A stretch of 64,000 nucleotides of DNA from Oscillospiraceae bacterium (GCA_021199355.1 JAJQIF010000009.1:425792-489791), one strand, 5' to 3'; shown: positions 18,022 to 27,555, counted from the first letter of the stretch. Numbers and translations: made by a program. The notes: generated from the sequence alone by a model not told the origin.

Positions 18022-18169
18022 TAGGAAATCCAAAATAATTTTAATTCGACAGTCGGAGATAAAATGTATTAATTCCATTTCCTATTTCATCACCCTCACA
18101 CAATACATTCATAAAAGACAAATCTAAATAAGATAAAATAGATTTGACAGAAAAATCAGGAGTGATACT

Positions 18170-18874
18170 ATGGGCTCGTTTATTGAATTTGATAAAGTAA
18201 CAAAGATATACAAATCCGGCGACGTTGAAGTAAAAGCCTTGTCGGAAGCAAGCTTCACTATCGAGAAGGGTGAGGTCTGCGTAATAGTCGGAGAGTCGGG
18301 AGCAGGGAAGACAACACTTCTTAATATCCTCGGCGGAATGGACACTCTTACAAGCGGAAAAGTATTTATGGACGGTAACGACGTCGGCAGTCTCAAAAAA
18401 GACGACCTCGTCAACTATCGCCGCCATGATATCGGCTTTGTATTTCAGTTCTACAACCTGATACCGAATCTTACAGCTCTTGAGAACGTCGAAATTGCGT
18501 CTCAGCTCTGCAAAGACCCTATTCCTGCAAAGGAAGCCTTGACAGCTGTCGGGCTTTCCCACAGACTCGAGAACTTTCCGGCACAGCTCTCCGGAGGAGA
18601 ACAACAGAGAGTTTCTATAGCCCGAGCACTTGCCAAAAAGCCGAAGCTACTACTATGCGATGAGCCTACCGGCGCCCTCGATTATGAGACAGGTAAATCC
18701 ATCCTAAAACTCTTGCAGGACTGCTGTCGTAATGACGGCATGACAGTTGTCATCATAACGCATAACTCTGCTCTTTCAGCAATGGCGGACAGAATCATTC
18801 GTGTCAAGAGCGGAACCATTCATTCGGTCAAGCTGAACGACCATGTCGTTCCCGTAGAGAATATTGAGTGGTGA
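18170..18874 (+). CDS. ABC transporter ATP-binding protein
   Basis: 234-residue ATPase with Walker [10 protein letters not shown], signature [10 protein letters not shown] and Walker [13 protein letters not shown], of the LolD/MacB group. ATG 18170 follows CAGGAG. It is 9 bp from the permease gene 18884-21934 and forms a two-gene unit with it. No clear promoter could be chosen in the 150-bp AT-rich gap upstream. Confidence 0.93.
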   Translation: MGSFIEFDKVTKIYKSGDVEVKALSEASFTIEKGEVCVIVGESGAGKTTLLNILGGMDTLTSGKVFMDGNDVGSLKKDDLVNYRRHDIGFVFQFYNLIPNLTALENVEIASQLCKDPIPAKEALTAVGLSHRLENFPAQLSGGEQQRVSIARALAKKPKLLLCDEPTGALDYETGKSILKLLQDCCRNDGMTVVIITHNSALSAMADRIIRVKSGTIHSVKLNDHVVPVENIEW

Positions 18875-18883
18875 CAGACCGAT

Positions 18884-21800
18884 ATGAAAAAAGCTTACAG
18901 TAAAAACATCAGAAGAAGCATAACCGAGAGTATGGGCAGATACATAGCCATAATGCTCATTATCATGCTCGGAGTTGCTTTCTTTGCAGGGCTCCGGCAG
19001 ACCCGTTCCTCGATGCTCGCCGTCGAATTTGAGTATCTCGAAGAGACTAAGCTTTATGACCTGAGACTTATTTCAACCATCGGCTTCGAAGACGAAGATA
19101 TTGAAGAGATTTCGGAAATAGACGGAGTAGAAACCGCAGTTGGCTCAATAAACGCCGATTTCATCACCCAAATAGGCAGTGATGAATACGTTTATCACGC
19201 AATGATGCTGACTGAGGGCGTAAACGAGCCTCAGCTTGTCTCTGGGCGTATGCCGGAATCAGCGAACGAATGCCTTGCTGATTCACAGGAATTCTCGGAA
19301 GATGATATTGGCACAACCATAGTCATCTCTGACAGCAACAACGAAGACACTCTTGACACGTTTGCATACACCGAGTATACAATAGTCGGTATCTGCCGCT
19401 CACCGTTGTATCTGGATATTTCAAGAGGCACAACGTCCTTAGGGAGCGGAAGTGTTACCGGCTTCATAATCATCCTCGAAGAAGGCTTCAACAGCGAATA
19501 CTACACGGAAGTATACGTTACAAGTACGGAAAAATACGACCCTTATACCGACGAGTATAACGATATGATAGACTCGTTTTCTGAACTTGTAGGGGATGAG
19601 ACCGAAGCAATAATAAATTCCCGCTTTGACGGAATCGTTTCGGATGCCGAAACCGAAATTGCAGATGCTGAAAACGAGCTTGAAGAAAGCAGAGCAGAAG
19701 CTCAGCAGGAGCTTGATGATGCTTGGGCAGAGCTACAGGACGCCCTTACCGAGTTACAGGACGGTGAAACTGAACTTGAAGACGCAAAAGCAGAGCTTGA
19801 AGATGCACTTATTGCGATAGAAGATGCCGAATCTGAGCTTGCTGACGCAAAGACTCAGCTGGATGATGCACTTGAAGAGTTAAATGACGCGGAAGAAACC
19901 CTTTCTGAACAGCTGACTGCCCTTGAAGAAGCAAAAACAATGGTAGAATTGTATGGCGTCGGTGAGGAAGAATATAACGCCGGTTTGGCGCAGTATACAG
20001 TTGCAAGAGAAACTCTCGACCAGAGTTGGGAATCCTATTACTCATCGCTTGCCGACTATGAAAACGGATTAGACGAGCTTGAAGATGCCAGACAGCAATA
20101 CGAGGACGGCTTGGCAGATTACGAAGAAGGAGTTGCTGAACTCGAAGACGGTTGGGTCGAATATTACGACGGTCTTGCAGGATACGAGGATGGTGTTGCA
20201 GAGCTTGAATCTGAAGTAGCCGATGCTGAGGCTGAAATCGCTGACGCAAAAGCCGAGCTTGACGATCTTGAAGAACCCGAGCTCTATACCTTCACAAGAA
20301 GTATCAATTCGGGCTATGTGACATTCGAGAGCGACTCGCTGATCGTCAGCAATGTCGCAAGACTTCTCCCGATATTCTTCTTCCTGATTGCGGCGCTCGT
20401 ATGCTCAACAACAATGACAAGAATGGTAGACGATGAAAGAACCCAGATAGGAATACTGAGTGCTTTAGGCTACGGCAAGGGTGCAATACTTTCAAAGTAT
20501 ATAATCTATTCCGGAACTGCTGCCGTGATAGGAAGTGTAGTCGGATATTTTGCCGGAAGCTTCCTGTTCCCTCTTGTTATAGTCAAAGCGTATACCATAC
20601 TCTATAACATCGAAGGCTTTGTTTACATATTCAATGCGGGATATTTCGCAGTGTCGCTTGTGCTGTCGCTTCTGTGCTCTGTGGGTCCAACTGTTATAGC
20701 CTGCCGAAGCGCTCTCAAGTGCCCACCGGCAGACCTTATAAGACCGAAATCACCACCTGCAGGAAAGAGAATCTGGCTCGAGAGGATAACACCAGTCTGG
20801 TCACGTCTCAAGTTCATGCATAAGGTAACCGTCCGCAACATTTTCCGATTCAAAAAGAGAATGGTAATGATGCTGATGGGAATTGCCGGATGTACGGCGC
20901 TCGTCCTCACTGCCTTCGGAATCAATGACTCGATTGCCAACCTTGGAAACTTCCAGTTTGACGACATTCTTACCTATGATATCTCAGTTAATTTTTCTGA
21001 CGAGATTACAGAAGAGGATCTTGCAAACATTTCCGATGAGCTTTCAGGCACAATTTCTTCTAAGGCAACTTCAATGTCCTATTCGACAGACGTCAGCGCA
21101 AACGATGTCTACAAGACTGCGTACTATATCATTTCGGATGATGAGCATTTCAGCGATGTGATAAGTCTCCACTTAGATGATGAGGAGATTTCACTGCCGA
21201 CCGATGGCGGGGTTCTGGTTTCGGAAAAGCTTGCTTCAATGCTCGGTATAGATGTAGGGGACAGCATTACCGTCTACACCACCGAAGGCAAAACAGCTGA
21301 AGCCACTGTTTCAGGACTTGTAGAAAATTATGTACAGCATTATATCTACATGACCGACGAAGCCTATGAAGAGATTTTCGGAGAAGAATATGAGTCTTCA
21401 ACACTTATGCTCAGACTCAATGATGATGCCGACGATTATAGTGTTTCCGCAGCTCTTCTGAACATGGATGGCATTTCCACTGTTACCGTTGTAAACGACA
21501 CAAGGCAGATGATTGACAACATGATGCAGAGCCTCAACTATGTTGTCCTGCTGATTCTTTTCTGTGCAGCCGCACTTGCTTTGATAGTCATGTTCAACTT
21601 AGGAAATATCAATATCTCCGAACGTGCAAGAGAAATCGCCACTATCAAAGTAATCGGTTTCCGAAAGAGCGAGACTAATGATTACGTTTTCAGAGAGAAC
21701 ATCGTTCTTACTCTCATGGGAATAGTCATAGGATTGCCTCTTGGAGTGCTCTTACATGCGTTTGTCATGTCTCAGATAAAAGTGGACATGGTCTCGTTCA

Positions 21801-21934
21801 AAGTAATTATAAGCCCGCAGAGCTTCGTATTCACGGTTATACTTGTAGTGCTGTTTGCAATTATAACCGATCTGATATTGCGAAAGAAGATTTCAGCCAT
21901 TGATATGGCGGAATCCCTTAAATCGGTCGAATAA
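18884..21934 (+). CDS. Very large FtsX-type ABC permease with coiled-coil ectodomain
   Basis: 1016-residue permease with two FtsX units. There is an N-terminal helix (about 18-37), an extracellular domain with a long Glu/Ala/Leu/Asp-rich coiled coil (about 245-465), and a first block of helices (about 485-620). A second N-terminal-like helix (about 660-680), a second ectodomain and a final set of helices (about 885-1005) complete it. The coiled coil contains short imperfect repeats such as YEDGVAELE, YEEGVAELE and YENGLDELE. Such permeases are found in Firmicutes next to LolD-like ATPases; substrates are generally unknown. A terminator follows at 21949. Confidence 0.85.
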   Translation: MKKAYSKNIRRSITESMGRYIAIMLIIMLGVAFFAGLRQTRSSMLAVEFEYLEETKLYDLRLISTIGFEDEDIEEISEIDGVETAVGSINADFITQIGSDEYVYHAMMLTEGVNEPQLVSGRMPESANECLADSQEFSEDDIGTTIVISDSNNEDTLDTFAYTEYTIVGICRSPLYLDISRGTTSLGSGSVTGFIIILEEGFNSEYYTEVYVTSTEKYDPYTDEYNDMIDSFSELVGDETEAIINSRFDGIVSDAETEIADAENELEESRAEAQQELDDAWAELQDALTELQDGETELEDAKAELEDALIAIEDAESELADAKTQLDDALEELNDAEETLSEQLTALEEAKTMVELYGVGEEEYNAGLAQYTVARETLDQSWESYYSSLADYENGLDELEDARQQYEDGLADYEEGVAELEDGWVEYYDGLAGYEDGVAELESEVADAEAEIADAKAELDDLEEPELYTFTRSINSGYVTFESDSLIVSNVARLLPIFFFLIAALVCSTTMTRMVDDERTQIGILSALGYGKGAILSKYIIYSGTAAVIGSVVGYFAGSFLFPLVIVKAYTILYNIEGFVYIFNAGYFAVSLVLSLLCSVGPTVIACRSALKCPPADLIRPKSPPAGKRIWLERITPVWSRLKFMHKVTVRNIFRFKKRMVMMLMGIAGCTALVLTAFGINDSIANLGNFQFDDILTYDISVNFSDEITEEDLANISDELSGTISSKATSMSYSTDVSANDVYKTAYYIISDDEHFSDVISLHLDDEEISLPTDGGVLVSEKLASMLGIDVGDSITVYTTEGKTAEATVSGLVENYVQHYIYMTDEAYEEIFGEEYESSTLMLRLNDDADDYSVSAALLNMDGISTVTVVNDTRQMIDNMMQSLNYVVLLILFCAAALALIVMFNLGNINISERAREIATIKVIGFRKSETNDYVFRENIVLTLMGIVIGLPLGVLLHAFVMSQIKVDMVSFKVIISPQSFVFTVILVVLFAIITDLILRKKISAIDMAESLKSVE

Positions 21935-21948
21935 AGATTACATAAAAA

Positions 21949-21977
21949 ACATCGGAGCCGCTAAAATACGACTCCGA
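21949..21977. terminator. Bidirectional intrinsic terminator
   Basis: ATCGGAG-C-CG pairs with CG-A-CTCCGAT; TTTTT follows on the plus strand and GTTTTTTATG on the minus strand. It serves both the permease gene and the facing radical SAM gene. Confidence 0.8.
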
Positions 21978-22052
21978 TATTTTTGCGGCTTGGGATACCG
22001 CCAAAGGAAAGAATATGATTGAAAGTGGTGCTTGCAAATATTATGGAGTGTG

Positions 22053-23411
22053 TCAGCCCTTGGCGTTAGCCTCCGCTTTTTTCTTCTGAACCTCGTCCCA
22101 CAGCTTATCCGCTGTAGGCGCCCAGTTCTCGGCGTAGCTTTCACACTTGTCGCAAAGATGGTCCGCACTCTCGTAGCTTTCATAGTCGGTGCTCTTTGCT
22201 TTTGTTTCCTTGACCATGGCTCTCAGCTTTTCGGGATTTTCAAGCATCGGGCAAGGTCTAAACATGTTATCATTAAACGGCTGATTGTCATGGTATGCCT
22301 GGAAGAGAGGACTCCTCAGTGCATCCAGAAGCGTACAGTCGTGGATATTGACATTTGAATAGTGGATGAATACACAAGGCTCAACATCGCCCTTTGCATT
22401 GATGTGTAGATACTTTCTGCCGCCTGCGATACAACCGCCGATGTACTGCGCATCGTTCTGGAAGTCGATACTGAAGATAGCCTTTGAACTGCGATAATCT
22501 CTAATTCTTCTGCATACTTTTTCACGCTGTTCGGGAGAGGGAAGAAGCTCTGTTACTGCGCCGTTTCCGACAGGCATATAGTGGAAGAACCAGATAAAGA
22601 GTGCTCCTGCATCTATAATCATATCAAAGAACTCTTCGCTTGTGATGTCATCGCAGTTATGCGATGTGTAGCAAGCGGAAATTCCGAACGGAAGCTTGTT
22701 TTCTTTGAGAAGTCTCATTGCGTTATGAACCTTGTCATAGACACCTTCGCCACGTCTCGAGTCGTTGGCGTCCTCAAAGCCCTCAAGGCTGATGGCGGGA
22801 ACAAAGTTCTTGACTCTGAGCATCTCCTTGCAGAAATCTTCGTCTATAAGAGTACCGTTTGTGAACGCAAGGAACTCACAATCGGGATTCATCTCGCAAA
22901 TTTTGATCAAATCGTTCTTTCTTACCATAGGCTCGCCGCCGGTGTAGATGTACATATAGCAACCGAGCTCCTTGCCCTGCTTGACGATGGAATCTATCGT
23001 TTCGAGGCTCAGATTGAGCTTGTTTCCGTACTCAGCCGCCCAGCAACCGGTACAATGGAGATTGCATGCTGACGTGGGGTCGAGAAGAATCGCCCAAGGA
23101 ACATTGCAGTTATACTTTTTCGACATCTCCTGCTGATAGGCGTAGCCGTCTATACTGTCATTAAGAAGCAAATTTTCGAAAACAGCTTTACGAACGCCCG
23201 GGTCAAGCTCATACATTTTCATCATGAGCTGATACCAGTTGTTTTTTTCTTCAACTGCTTTTTTGATAATTGCAATCTGCCTCTGGAATGTCTCTCCGTT
23301 ATAGCTCTTCTCGAGCATATTAACAAGCTTTGGAATATTCTCTTCGGGATTTTTCTCGAGGTAGTTGAATGCCTGCCTGATTCCGAAATTCTTAAGAAGA
23401 TTTTTCTTCAT
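22053..23411 (-). CDS. Radical SAM protein with SPASM-like C-terminal cysteines
   Basis: 452-residue radical SAM enzyme. The [4Fe-4S] triad C116-x3-C120-x2-C123 lies in SACNLHCTGCW and is followed by the SAM-binding GGEP motif. Further cysteines in the C-terminal half (GGC...EPC, RPC, HLCDKC) look like an auxiliary-cluster (SPASM-like) region. An N-terminal helical domain of about 100 residues precedes the barrel. ATG 23411 follows AAAGGA. The divergent gene 23640-24644 encodes a paralogue with the same architecture but without the cluster cysteines, suggesting that the two work together. The substrate is unknown; peptide or lipid modification are both possible. Confidence 0.88.
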   Translation of the reverse strand: MKKNLLKNFGIRQAFNYLEKNPEENIPKLVNMLEKSYNGETFQRQIAIIKKAVEEKNNWYQLMMKMYELDPGVRKAVFENLLLNDSIDGYAYQQEMSKKYNCNVPWAILLDPTSACNLHCTGCWAAEYGNKLNLSLETIDSIVKQGKELGCYMYIYTGGEPMVRKNDLIKICEMNPDCEFLAFTNGTLIDEDFCKEMLRVKNFVPAISLEGFEDANDSRRGEGVYDKVHNAMRLLKENKLPFGISACYTSHNCDDITSEEFFDMIIDAGALFIWFFHYMPVGNGAVTELLPSPEQREKVCRRIRDYRSSKAIFSIDFQNDAQYIGGCIAGGRKYLHINAKGDVEPCVFIHYSNVNIHDCTLLDALRSPLFQAYHDNQPFNDNMFRPCPMLENPEKLRAMVKETKAKSTDYESYESADHLCDKCESYAENWAPTADKLWDEVQKKKAEANAKG

Positions 23412-23551
23412 TTACATCTGTCCTTTCTTGTGTGCAGAGTATTTCTCCGCTTTCTTTTATATTATTTTAGTTCAAGCAAAGAAAAAAGTCATTGGACACG
23501 AAAGCACAAAGTGTGGTAAAATCGGACCTCACAAAAAAGTGTTACTTTTCG

Positions 23552-23573
23552 GGACAAAACAGTTTATTTGTCC
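23552..23573. promoter_or_regulatory. Palindromic operator GGACAAA-N8-TTTGTCC, copy 1
   Basis: Perfect 7-bp half sites with an 8-bp spacer, between the divergent radical SAM genes. An identical half-site pair with the same spacing lies at 26153-26174 next to the TetR gene, making that TetR protein the likely binder. Confidence 0.65.
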
Positions 23574-23639
23574 GTGTTTAAAAAAAGGTCAGCAGTTTAT
23601 AATTAGTACGTCTGAATTTTGTTTGAAAGAGGGTTTCTT

Positions 23640-24644
23640 ATGGAACAGAAAACAACTCAAAGCAACGCAAAATCTATCATCGAAGCATATGTCGGCAAGA
23701 AGCTTGAAGCCATGCGCGACAATCCCGACAGAGAATCAAGAAATCTCGTCGATCTGGCACTCGGTCTCTCCGCAGGGAGGTTTCAGAAGCATTTCCTGAG
23801 CATAGCTCATTCCATGCTCGAAGACGAGAACAGCCCTTATTACGCACTTATTCATGATGCAATCAAAAATGTGGGAACGGCAAATATCCTAAAATTCGGA
23901 ATGAACATCGGCTACAACAGCTTTACTGCCGGTGCAAGAACAATAAGAAATCTTGAAAAAGAACGTGGTTATAATATCCCGTGGGTCATAACATTCTATG
24001 TTAATAACAAATCATTCTCACTGGAAGCATACACTGAAGCAATCAGACAAGGAAAGAAGATGGGAATATATACCTACGTCTTCTTCTGTGAAAGTATACC
24101 CGGAAAGCTCATGGAGATATTCGACGATGAGACGGAATGTGCTTTTATGCTGTTTTCGGACGCCGAAAATATCGAAAAAGAGATATTGTCGCAGGCAAGC
24201 GAAATCAAGAATCTTATGCTGTGTGTCAAGTATTCCGATTCAGCGATTGCAGTATGTGAGGATTTGAGAAGTAACAAAGCTCTCTACTCGTTGTGGTATG
24301 AGTACGATAAGAATCCTATGTGTGAGAACCTTCTCAACACAGCGGATGAGCTTCATCCGGTGCTGACCTTCTTTGTCAGAACCGGTGACGATTACTCAGA
24401 TTATAGTGACGTTTACAAAGAAGTATGCGAACTCAGAGACACAAGAACTGCCGCAAGCGCTCCCATGGAATTCTCGGGAACATGCAGAATGGTTGATGAA
24501 ATAATTTCAGATGATTCTTGCATCGCCGTATTCAACGAATCCGGAAAATTGATTTCAGTTTGTAACTCCGAACGTGAGTATAATTTCAGAAATCAGGCGC
24601 TTGCAGAGATTTTTGAAAAGTGCTATCCTAAAGCAGTCAAGTAA
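23640..24644 (+). CDS. Degenerate radical SAM paralogue lacking the Fe-S cluster cysteines
   Basis: 334 residues, ATG 23640 after AGAGGG (an in-frame TTG at 23619 is upstream of the ribosome binding site). By eye it aligns with the neighbouring radical SAM protein from end to end. The N-terminal segment NPDRESRNLVDLALG matches NPEENIPKLVNMLEK. YNIPWVITF matches CNVPWAILL, and SLEAYTEAIRQGKKMGIYTYVF matches SLETIDSIVKQGKELGCYMYIY. About 18 residues holding the CxxxCxxC motif are missing and GGEP is replaced by CESIP. Two C-terminal cysteines (GTC, SVC) remain. It probably acts as a partner or scaffold rather than as an enzyme. It is followed by a patatin gene 21 bp downstream. Confidence 0.7.
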   Translation: MEQKTTQSNAKSIIEAYVGKKLEAMRDNPDRESRNLVDLALGLSAGRFQKHFLSIAHSMLEDENSPYYALIHDAIKNVGTANILKFGMNIGYNSFTAGARTIRNLEKERGYNIPWVITFYVNNKSFSLEAYTEAIRQGKKMGIYTYVFFCESIPGKLMEIFDDETECAFMLFSDAENIEKEILSQASEIKNLMLCVKYSDSAIAVCEDLRSNKALYSLWYEYDKNPMCENLLNTADELHPVLTFFVRTGDDYSDYSDVYKEVCELRDTRTAASAPMEFSGTCRMVDEIISDDSCIAVFNESGKLISVCNSEREYNFRNQALAEIFEKCYPKAVK

Positions 24645-24665
24645 AAACTGAAAGAGGGAAATATT

Positions 24666-25505
24666 ATGAAAACGGGAATTGTAGATGTCGGCGGCGGAAT
24701 GAGAGGAATCTATGCCTGTGGCATTATGGACTATTGCATGGAGCATGGCATAAACTTTGACTTGGGAATCGGTGTTTCTGCCGGTGCCGCAAACATTTGC
24801 ACGTTTCTTGCAGGACAGAAATGCAGAAATTACATGTTCTACACTGAATATAATGCAAGAAAAGAATCTATGAGCCTTTCTAATCTCGTCAGGAAAGGCT
24901 CATACATAGATATGGACTATATTTACGGAAAGCTCAGTAATGCGAATGGGGAGTATCCCTTTGACTTTGATGCCTTATTGACTAACCCCGCAGAGCTATT
25001 GGTTGTAGCCGAGAATGCAATAACAGGCGAAGCAAAATACTTCACCAAGGACTATATCTGTCAGGACAATCTCGACATTGTGAAAGCCTCTTGCTCAATT
25101 CCATATGTCAACAAGCCGTACTATGTTGATGGCGAGCCGTACTTTGACGGAGCTCTCGGTGATCCTGTTCCGGTTGAGAAAGCAATCTCTATGGGATGCG
25201 ATAGAGTGGTTCTGATTCTCAGTAAACCCCGTGATGTCCTCAGGCTTCCGAAGCGCGACATTGCAATAGCAAAAAGAATCAGAAAAGAATATCCCGTCTC
25301 TGCCGAAAGAATCAGCGGCAGGGCAGACCACTACAATTCTCAGCTTGAAACGGCAAAGAAATTAGAGGCAGAGGGCAAGGTTCTTATTCTCGCTCCCGAT
25401 GACACCTGTGGAGTGGATACCCTGACCAAAGAAAAAGAACCCCTTGATAAACTTTATCAAAAGGGGATCAAAGATGCAGAAAAAATCCCGCCGTTCCTGG
25501 CTTAA
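24666..25505 (+). CDS. Patatin-like phospholipase
   Basis: 279-residue patatin-family hydrolase, cleaving acyl chains from (phospho)lipids. The oxyanion loop GGGMRG (residues about 10-15), the nucleophile elbow GVSAG (about 38-42) and the catalytic dyad DGA in YFDGALGDPVP are all intact. There is no signal peptide, so it acts in the cytoplasm or at the inner membrane face. It is probably co-transcribed with the degenerate radical SAM gene and under the TetR-type operator at 23552. This ties lipid turnover to the radical SAM pair. Confidence 0.9.
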   Translation: MKTGIVDVGGGMRGIYACGIMDYCMEHGINFDLGIGVSAGAANICTFLAGQKCRNYMFYTEYNARKESMSLSNLVRKGSYIDMDYIYGKLSNANGEYPFDFDALLTNPAELLVVAENAITGEAKYFTKDYICQDNLDIVKASCSIPYVNKPYYVDGEPYFDGALGDPVPVEKAISMGCDRVVLILSKPRDVLRLPKRDIAIAKRIRKEYPVSAERISGRADHYNSQLETAKKLEAEGKVLILAPDDTCGVDTLTKEKEPLDKLYQKGIKDAEKIPPFLA

Positions 25506-25525
25506 TCTGAACGACGGGTAAAAAT

Positions 25526-26071
25526 TCAGTTCTCCGGAGGAAGAATCTTGTCCGATATTTTTGAAAACGAGCGAGCGCAGGACGCAATCTTCTTTAAGAA
25601 CTCGTCAGGTGTGTCACATTTTTTTGAAGTAAGCCATCTTTCGATTGTGCAAACAAGAGCGTCGGCATAAAAATTGAGCTGAAAGTCTTCATATTCGTTC
25701 AAAAGCTCGCCAAAGCTCGAGCGCAACGTTACACGAAGCATTTCTCTGAAGTGGTCGGAAAACGAGTTCTGACCTTCAATCTGAAGCGCAGGCTTGTAGA
25801 ACTTGCGGTTGTCGTAAAGGTAATAGCAGAGAACATCAAAAAGTTCCCAGCTCGTCTTTGCTGAGTTATCTCTGACGAGAAGCAAAAACTCAGAATCGAA
25901 AATCCAGTTGACGAGGTCATACTTGTCCTTGAAATGATAATAGAAGCTTTTTCTGTTCATCCCGCAACGCTCGCATATATCGGTTACGCTGATTTTCGAA
26001 AAAGGCTCTTCGGTCATCAATTCTTTCAGCGAAGATGCAAGAGCACGCTTTGTGATATTCAAATCTGCCAC
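25526..26071 (-). CDS. TetR-family transcriptional regulator
   Basis: 181-residue regulator with an N-terminal helix-turn-helix typical of TetR (KISVTDICERCGMNRKSFYYHFKDKYDLVNWIF read in parts at residues about 24-56). The C-terminal ligand domain resembles the DhaS-like group. It faces the patatin gene and diverges from the AI-2E transporter gene. Identical palindromes upstream of the transporter and in the radical SAM intergenic gap suggest it controls both sides. Its own promoter is at 26102-26130. Confidence 0.88.
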   Translation of the reverse strand: MADLNITKRALASSLKELMTEEPFSKISVTDICERCGMNRKSFYYHFKDKYDLVNWIFDSEFLLLVRDNSAKTSWELFDVLCYYLYDNRKFYKPALQIEGQNSFSDHFREMLRVTLRSSFGELLNEYEDFQLNFYADALVCTIERWLTSKKCDTPDEFLKKIASCARSFSKISDKILPPEN

Positions 26072-26101
26072 TCATATTCCTCCCTTCGTCGCAATGCTAC
26101 T

Positions 26102-26130
26102 ATTGTACTAAAATTTCGACAACTTTTCAA
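26102..26130 (-). promoter_or_regulatory. Sigma-A promoter of the TetR gene
   Basis: On the minus strand TTGAAA (26130-26125), 17 bp, TACAAT (26107-26102). Confidence 0.6.
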
Positions 26131-26152
26131 GTACCATGTGTCAAAGAATCAC

Positions 26153-26174
26153 GGACAAACTATTGCTTTTGTCC
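26153..26174. promoter_or_regulatory. Palindromic operator GGACAAA-N8-TTTGTCC, copy 2
   Basis: Same half sites and spacing as at 23552-23573; located 22 bp before the AI-2E transporter start and upstream of the TetR promoter. Confidence 0.65.
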
Positions 26175-26195
26175 AAACAATAAAGGAGAAATTGT

Positions 26196-27398
26196 ATGAA
26201 CCTCAGTTGGAGAACCTGTCTCAAGGCTGTCGTGAGCGCAGCAATACTATTCTTGTTTGTACACTTCGTCGACAGCATATTCGCGGCTTTGGGTATTGCT
26301 ATGAATGCGCTCAATCCGCTTATCGCAGGGCTCGTAATCGCATATGTAGTAAATATCCCAACGAGCTTTTATGAACGGCACTACTTTCCGAACAGTGAGA
26401 AAAGCTCTGTGGCAAAAAGTCGCAGACCGGTCTGCATGCTCTTAGGCTACCTGACTATAATTCTCGTTATTGTTCTAGTGCTTCTGCTCGTAATTCCGCA
26501 GTTCGTTTCCTGCATCAAGACCTTCATAGATCAACTTCCGTCGCTGGTTCTTTCAATTCTTGAGAACAAGACGGTCGTGGGACTCCTTCCCGACAGCATT
26601 ATAGAATGGCTTGAAGGCATTAATTGGAACGAAATAGCTTCCAACGTAAGCAGTATTATCGGTATAATATCGTTGCTTTCAACAAGCATAACCGACGTAA
26701 TAAGCGACATTCAAGGCACCGTGGACACGGTAACAAGTGTTGCTCCCGCAGTGGTGTCTGTTCTGTCCACCGCTATAATCGGCGTTGTATTCTCAGTGTA
26801 TTTTCTCTCCGCCAAAGACAGACTTCTCGGGCAGTTCAAAAAGCTTTCCGAAACCTATCTCAAGCCCAAGTGGCACGATAGAATTTATTATGTCTTGGGA
26901 ACTCTCAACGAAAGCTATCACGGCTACATAGTCGTCCAGTGCACGGAAGCGGTTCTTTTGGGAACACTCTGCACCATCGGAATGCTGATATTACAGCTTC
27001 CGTATCCCACCATGATAGGTGCGCTGATCGGATTGACTGCACTCATTCCTATAGCAGGAGCATGGATAGGAACGATAATCGGCGCATTCATGATACTGAC
27101 GGTAAGCCCGATTCAGGCATTGATATTCATACTTTTCATTCTGGTTCTGCAGTTTGTCGACAACTACTTCATTTATCCGAGGATAGTAGGCAAGTCAATC
27201 GGACTTCCGTCCGTATGGGTGCTCGCCGCCGTCAGCGTGGGCGGAGGAATATTCGGAATTCCCGGAATGCTCATTTGCGTGCCGCTGTTCTCGGCGATAT
27301 ACAAGCTCTTAAAGACAGATGTCGATAAGGGAAAAGGCAAAAGTGGGGAAGCGGGCGAAGTTCCAGAAATTGAGACGATTGAAAACGCGGAAACGTGA
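26196..27398 (+). CDS. AI-2E family transporter (YtvI/PerM-like)
   Basis: 400-residue membrane protein with about eight helices of the AI-2E/PerM family. The conserved C-terminal half includes GALIGLTALIPIAGAWIGTIIGA and DNYFIYPRIVGKSIGLP in sections. Start ATG follows AAAGGAG. Family members have been linked to export of signals or Na+/Li+ tolerance; substrate assignments in Firmicutes are weak. The cytoplasmic tail is charged. A terminator follows directly. Confidence 0.85.
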   Translation: MNLSWRTCLKAVVSAAILFLFVHFVDSIFAALGIAMNALNPLIAGLVIAYVVNIPTSFYERHYFPNSEKSSVAKSRRPVCMLLGYLTIILVIVLVLLLVIPQFVSCIKTFIDQLPSLVLSILENKTVVGLLPDSIIEWLEGINWNEIASNVSSIIGIISLLSTSITDVISDIQGTVDTVTSVAPAVVSVLSTAIIGVVFSVYFLSAKDRLLGQFKKLSETYLKPKWHDRIYYVLGTLNESYHGYIVVQCTEAVLLGTLCTIGMLILQLPYPTMIGALIGLTALIPIAGAWIGTIIGAFMILTVSPIQALIFILFILVLQFVDNYFIYPRIVGKSIGLPSVWVLAAVSVGGGIFGIPGMLICVPLFSAIYKLLKTDVDKGKGKSGEAGEVPEIETIENAET

Positions 27399-27407
27399 AT
27401 ATAAAAT

Positions 27408-27434
27408 AAAAAATCCTCTTCCGAGGATTTTTTA
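27408..27434. terminator. Intrinsic terminator after the AI-2E transporter gene
   Basis: AAAATCCTC/GAGGATTTT with a TTCC loop and T-runs on both strands, so it can also end the facing tRNA-Ala transcript. Confidence 0.85.
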
Positions 27435-27435
27435 T

Positions 27436-27511
27436 TGGTGGACCCGATGGGACTTGAACCCACGCTCTCCGCGTTGCGAACGCGGCGCTTTACCAACTAA
27501 GCCACGAGCCC
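27436..27511 (-). tRNA. tRNA-Ala(CGC), CCA encoded
   Basis: Minus strand from 27511: acceptor GGGCTCG pairs with CGGGTCC, discriminator A, encoded CCA. The anticodon stem CCGCG/CGCGG holds loop TTCGCAA, anticodon CGC. Full cloverleaf. Confidence 0.95.
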
Positions 27512-27526
27512 GTATCAACGAGAATT

Positions 27527-27555
27527 ATTTTATCTCTAAATGCGCCGTTTGTCAA
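27527..27555 (-). promoter_or_regulatory. Sigma-A promoter of tRNA-Ala
   Basis: On the minus strand TTGACA (27555-27550), 17 bp, TAAAAT (27532-27527). Confidence 0.75.
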
